Origin: Clostridiales bacterium
GTDB taxonomy: Bacteria; Bacillota; Clostridia; Tissierellales; Sedimentibacteraceae
Reading direction: 5' to 3'
Assembly (NCBI GenBank): GCA_003497505.1
Contig: DNNV01000242.1
Location: forward strand, 1 to 6,998
Length of the DNA stretch: 6,998 nucleotides
Below, one piece after another: positions 5,899 to 6,998 of this stretch (position 1 is its first letter; the number at the start of each line of letters is the position of its first letter). A model generated the notes under the pieces. That model did no database searches, was not told where the DNA came from, and saw nothing but the letters and a program-made list of their open reading frames with translations. Made by a program: the position numbers and the translations under genes.

Positions 5899-6504
5899 AT
5901 GTCAGAATTAGGTGTAATAACAGTTGAAAAAAGAAGTACTGTCAGCAGCAAAAATAACAAGCAGCTGCGCAGGGATGGATATGTTCCTGCAAGCATTTCA
6001 TGCAGAGGGAAGGAATCAGTTTCAGTTCTGGTTAAGGCGGATGAACTGAGAAGGAGCCTCAGCACATACGGAAGAAATGCGCTCTTCAAGCTTGCTATGG
6101 ATGGCGATAGCTCGGTAACGGGAATGGTTAAGGATATTCAGTATTCCACAATCAACAGGGAAATGCTGAATGTTGATTTACAGCAGGTGTCACTGAATGA
6201 AGAAATCAGAGCGGATTTAACTGTAAGACTCAAAGGTCTGGATTCTCTTGAATTCAAAAAACTTATGGTTCTTCCACAAATGGATTTTATCCGTGTAAAA
6301 GGACTTCCACAGGATATTCCCGACGATATAGTAATTGATGTTTCAAATGTTAAAGGCGTTGAAAATATAAATATCAAAGACGTAGAATTCCCTAAGGGCA
6401 TTGTTCCAGAAATCGATCCTGAACAATGTGTACTTTCCATAGTTGAAGTAAGACGCGGCAGCAGTGTTAAAGATGAGACGTCCGAGGAAGAAATTGAAGC
6501 TTAA
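5899..6504 (+). CDS. rplY: 50S ribosomal protein L25 / general stress protein Ctc
   Basis: This 201-aa protein has the two-domain L25/TL5/Ctc layout. The N-terminal domain (about 5-95) is the 5S rRNA-binding beta-barrel, with the signature QLRRDGYVPASISCRG at 22-37 and VKDIQYSTI plus LNVDLQQV near 77-97. The C-terminal TL5-type domain (about 97-185) includes VKGLPQDIPDDIVIDVS (133-149), INIKDVEFPKGI and a final VLSIVEV strand, then an acidic tail (SEEEIEA). The usual His-Val-Asp-Phe step after the first domain reads Asn-Val-Asp-Leu here, and the GGVL segment typical of the second domain is replaced by EFKKLMVLP, so this copy is somewhat divergent. L25 binds 5S rRNA in the central protuberance of the large subunit. 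The start is supported by AAGGAGG (5885-5891) with 7-nt spacing. It has its own promoter and terminator, so it is probably monocistronic. In Bacillus the gene is called ctc. Confidence 0.92.
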   Translation: MSELGVITVEKRSTVSSKNNKQLRRDGYVPASISCRGKESVSVLVKADELRRSLSTYGRNALFKLAMDGDSSVTGMVKDIQYSTINREMLNVDLQQVSLNEEIRADLTVRLKGLDSLEFKKLMVLPQMDFIRVKGLPQDIPDDIVIDVSNVKGVENINIKDVEFPKGIVPEIDPEQCVLSIVEVRRGSSVKDETSEEEIEA

Positions 6505-6514
6505 TTAATTATAA

Positions 6515-6564
6515 GAGGCCGGCAAGTTGTGCCCCGAAAGGGCGAATCTGTCGGCCTCATTTTT
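6515..6564 (+). terminator. Branched rho-independent terminator after L25
   Basis: GAGGCCGGCA (6515-6524) pairs with TGTCGGCCTC (6549-6558) in a 10-bp stem with one G-U pair. The large loop contains a second small hairpin, GCCC (6531-6534) with GGGC (6540-6543). The outer stem is followed by ATTTTTATTATT. On the minus strand the same stem is followed by TTATAATTAATT, so it may also serve the convergent DUF4256 gene. Confidence 0.85.
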
Positions 6565-6586
6565 ATTATTACTCTAAGGCTTGAAT

Positions 6587-6998
6587 TCACACTCTTAACA
6601 AACCACGAAATGCCCTACCACTGTAGAAGGAAGGCGCACTGTTGTGATATATGAAAATATGTCCGTAACGCCGGTCCGCAAATATGGCTCCTCCTAATTT
6701 CCTGATATCATCAGGAGTTTTCACCCAACTTGACGTCTTCATATCGAACTTTCCCAGTTTTTGAAGCTCCCTGTACTGCTCCTCCGTTAAAAGCTCAATA
6801 CCCATGGCGGCAGCCATATCAATTACATTTCCTCCCGGATATACACCCTTTTTATTTCTTTCTTCCTCCCCGGCTCGGTCATAGCAGGTATTTCTACGAC
6901 CTGCGGGACTCTCCGTAGAGCAGTCATAAAAAATATATTCCCCCGTTGCTTCGTCATAACCCGCAACGTCCGGTTCACCGCCTGTTCTCTCCATTTCA
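6587..6998 (-). CDS. DUF4256 domain-containing protein, C-terminal part (5' end beyond window)
   Basis: This partial gene reads in from the right edge. An internal ATG lies at 6994, but the frame stays open to the edge (a Glu codon precedes it), and the family is normally longer at its N-terminus, so the true start is outside the window. The visible 135 or so residues fit DUF4256 along their whole length: MERTGGEPDV at the edge, GEYIFYDCSTESPAGRRN (18-35), a CYDRAGEE step, VIDMAAAMGIELLTEEQY (57-74), LQKLGKFDMKTSSWVKTP (77-94), LGGAIFADRRYG, and a C-terminal YHNSAPSFYSGRAFRG. No signal peptide or membrane segment is visible in this part. The function of the family is unknown to me. The stop lies about 28 nt from the L25 terminator stem, which probably ends transcription from both sides. 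Confidence 0.88.
   Translation of the reverse strand, partial: EMERTGGEPDVAGYDEATGEYIFYDCSTESPAGRRNTCYDRAGEEERNKKGVYPGGNVIDMAAAMGIELLTEEQYRELQKLGKFDMKTSSWVKTPDDIRKLGGAIFADRRYGHIFIYHNSAPSFYSGRAFRGLLRV

Noticed and set aside
1..6998. CRISPR arrays, insertion sequences, tRNAs or phage genes.
   Set aside because: No regularly spaced direct repeats, transposase or integrase motifs, cloverleaf-like sequences or structural phage genes were seen on either strand.

Overview
The window looks like chromosomal DNA from a low-GC Gram-positive bacterium, most likely a clostridial member of the Bacillota. The reasons are AT-rich DNA, strong AGGAGG-type ribosome binding sites, consensus sigma-A promoters with TGn extensions, lipoproteins with short Gram-positive-style signal peptides, and a two-domain L25/Ctc ribosomal protein. 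This is inferred from sequence character and family resemblance, not from a search. I see no tRNA, rRNA, CRISPR array, insertion sequence or phage gene.

Layout from left to right. Positions 16-1665 (+) encode a membrane-anchored MutS-type ATPase. It converges, with only 6 nt between the stop codons, on a minus-strand gene (1672-2337) for a YdeI/OmdA-type protein with a DUF3052-like front half. A 170-nt divergent spacer follows. Next comes a plus-strand lipoprotein (2510-3802) built from three copies of a divergent beta-rich repeat. After its TAG stop the same reading frame continues through a second ORF (3812-4165) that carries a fourth copy of the repeat. An 8-bp palindrome at the end of this unit separates it from a convergent minus-strand S41-family protease lipoprotein (4232-5530).

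A 368-nt spacer (5531-5898) holds two good divergent promoters, one for the protease and one for the L25/Ctc ribosomal protein gene (5899-6504). The latter has a leader of about 100 nt. A branched, GC-rich terminator follows, and the window ends inside a minus-strand DUF4256 gene whose start lies beyond the right edge.

The genes do not form one pathway. Most are single-gene units in alternating orientation, which looks like ordinary chromosome with some lineage-specific accessory genes. The two lipoprotein units are both predicted to be anchored on the outer face of the membrane, but nothing beyond adjacency links them. The best lead is the repeat lipoprotein. It appears to be an unrecognised repeat family, and its fourth repeat is cut off by an in-frame amber codon that overlaps a possible re-initiation site.
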